This document shows, one piece after another, positions 29,038 through 29,808 of a DNA stretch of 29,808 nt. The position numbers and the translations under genes were made by a program. The stretch is from a bacterium (GTDB taxonomy: Bacteria > SM23-81 > DAOVCL01), in assembly GCA_029932675.1 (NCBI GenBank), contig JAOZPP010000037.1, forward strand, positions 1 through 29,808. Reading direction: 5' to 3'. Position 1 is the first letter of the stretch. Every line of letters starts with the position of its first letter. Below the pieces are notes generated by a model, which saw only the letters and a program-made list of their open reading frames with translations, searched no databases and was not told the origin of the DNA.

Positions 29038-29415
29038 CTACTTATCTTTTGTCTTACTCCAGCTTGCAATACCTAATAAAATCAAGCCTATCACATTGGA
29101 GACAGCGAATATCAAAGTCGCAAGCGTTCCCCAATCGAGTATAAATTCATTTGCCAAAAGACCGAGGGTACCAACAATCAGAAGAACGAAAGGACTTACT
29201 TCTATAACTTTTCTCATTAGTATTTCCTCCAATTTCGTCTGAACCTTCTTAAGAGTGCGGATGCACAGACTCCGTATATCATAAATATGGTGAAGACGAC
29301 GCAGAGCGTATGGAGAAGCCCCCCTCCAACCGCGCCTACCAGCGATACCTAAGACAAGAGCCCCCGAAATTGCACCCACGAGCCATGGTAACAGTACCTC
29401 ACGGTAATACTTCAT
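29038..29415 (-). CDS. Small integral membrane protein, unrecognised
   Basis: A 125-residue protein with three hydrophobic segments: LLPWLVGAISGALVLGIAG near the N-terminus, then FVLLIVGTLGLLANEFI and LIFAVSNVIGLILLGIASW. A basic amphipathic stretch (RRGWRGASPYALRRLHH...TLKKVQTKLEEI) lies between the first two. The ATG at 29415 is preceded by AAAGGAG at seven bases; the frame is open further upstream but without a ribosome site. No family recognised. It is downstream of hicA on the same strand, separated by 85 bases. Confidence 0.6.
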   Translation of the reverse strand: MKYYREVLLPWLVGAISGALVLGIAGRRGWRGASPYALRRLHHIYDIRSLCIRTLKKVQTKLEEILMRKVIEVSPFVLLIVGTLGLLANEFILDWGTLATLIFAVSNVIGLILLGIASWSKTKDK

Positions 29416-29500
29416 ATTGTATCTCCTTTTCTGCCTAACGACCAAGGGTCACTTGCCGCTATGGAGCGCCAGCGGAATAGTGGTCAGGTGCACCCGATTG

Positions 29501-29683
29501 TTATGTCGGGTTTTTAAGCATCTTTATGATATGCTTGGCTAAATACTCATTGATTTCTTTATGTCTGGGTATGGGCTGGGATATCTTTGTTCTGGGGTTA
29601 TGATACCAATCGTGTTTGGTACCATGGCGGATTAAGACGCAACCCATCTTTTCCAGCTCTTTGATTAGATCTTTCCTTTTCAT
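29501..29683 (-). CDS. hicA: HicA-type mRNA interferase toxin
   Basis: A 60-residue HicA/YcfA-family toxin with a double-stranded-RNA-binding-like fold: MKRKDLIKELEKMGCVLIRHGTKHDWYHNPRTK, then QPIPRHKEINEYLAKHIIKML. The conserved His of the GxKH motif (the presumed catalytic residue) is present, as are the C-terminal PRHKEI and helix. Free HicA cleaves mRNA and stops translation. Its ATG overlaps the stop of the upstream HicB-like gene (ATGA), so antitoxin is translated first. Length is normal and the gene looks intact. Confidence 0.92.
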   Translation of the reverse strand: MKRKDLIKELEKMGCVLIRHGTKHDWYHNPRTKISQPIPRHKEINEYLAKHIIKMLKNPT

Positions 29684-29808
29684 GCGACTTCCAATTCATC
29701 AACTCGTCGAACACAAGGAATATTTCCACTCGAAAGGTCATGGTAGATGTCTCTTAAATTCTCCTTTAATTCCTCCAATGTCTCCCCTTGGGTCATATAA
29801 TCCGGATA
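29680..29808 (-). CDS. hicB: HicB-like antitoxin, C-terminal part (runs off the window)
   Basis: Only the last 42 codons are inside the window, ending at TGA 29680-29682, which overlaps hicA. The translation is YPDYMTQGETLEELKENLRD then IYHDLSSGNIPCVRRVDELEVA. YPDYMTQGETLEEL matches the end of the HicB partial RNase-H-like fold (YPG-x-x-TQGDTLEEA-type). No DNA-binding domain follows, so this is the short HicB form. The order hicB-hicA is the reverse of the E. coli arrangement but common elsewhere. HicB would neutralise HicA and probably repress the operon. Confidence 0.8.
   Translation of the reverse strand, partial: YPDYMTQGETLEELKENLRDIYHDLSSGNIPCVRRVDELEVA

Noticed and set aside
29496-29517. 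CCCGA...TCGGG hairpin followed by T-run, pointing right
   Set aside because: On the plus strand no gene ends here. On the minus strand it covers the hicA stop but has no T-run, so it is probably fortuitous.

Overview
The window reads as the chromosome of an uncultivated diderm bacterium. It carries a complete pilM-N-O-P-Q type IV pilus assembly operon ending in an outer-membrane secretin, several lipoproteins, diaminopimelate epimerase (peptidoglycan/lysine), and two large secreted proteins that end in FlgD-like/Por-type C-terminal sorting domains (one has the classic NYPNPFNP motif). That domain style is common in the FCB group and in related candidate phyla such as KSB1, WOR-3, TA06 or Zixibacteria; I cannot name the phylum from sequence alone. 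Promoters look sigma-70-like (TTGACA / TATAAT variants) and several genes have strong GGAGG ribosome sites.

Layout. 1-5520: an MFS permease translationally coupled to a HhH-GPD DNA glycosylase, a convergent second MFS permease, then a promoter, a folded leader/ncRNA with a strong intrinsic terminator, and a two-gene ABC-2 exporter. 5521-9582: an accessory stretch in which palindromic and direct repeats of at least seven families alternate with small toxin-antitoxin-type genes, several damaged or orphaned: a YgiT-type zinc-finger protein that has lost a zinc ligand, an orphan DUF2442 protein, an antitoxin followed by a broken PIN toxin, and a DUF7718-like/DUF5647-like pair. A 159-bp repeat carrying a promoter sits in front of two of these modules. 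Two diverged copies of an unrecognised RNA-like element with terminators close the region. 9583-14967: a 1794-aa secreted protein with about 14 LVIVD propeller repeats, carboxypeptidase-regulatory domains, an LamG-like domain, a putative Cys-His-Asp hydrolase-like domain and a sorting tail. 15037-16772: terminator, good promoter, a trypsin-like protease lipoprotein, and an MTH1-like Nudix hydrolase. 16849-24444 (minus strand): dapF, the pilus operon with its own promoter, and a second secreted protein upstream of it. 24774-28882: two lipoproteins and an S9 peptidase gene broken by a frameshift and probably a deletion. 29038-29808: a small membrane protein and a hicB-hicA toxin-antitoxin pair cut by the window edge.

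How the genes work together. PilM-N-O-P-Q form the cytoplasm-to-outer-membrane alignment complex of a type IV pilus. Here the AMIN domain normally found on PilQ is attached to PilP instead. The two sorting-tail proteins, the protease lipoprotein and the GyrI-like lipoprotein form a cell-surface set. The glycosylase and the Nudix enzyme are both DNA-damage/nucleotide-sanitation functions but are not linked. The 5.5-9.6 kb stretch looks like a repeat-driven graveyard of toxin-antitoxin modules and is the most unusual part, together with the three unidentified structured-RNA candidates.
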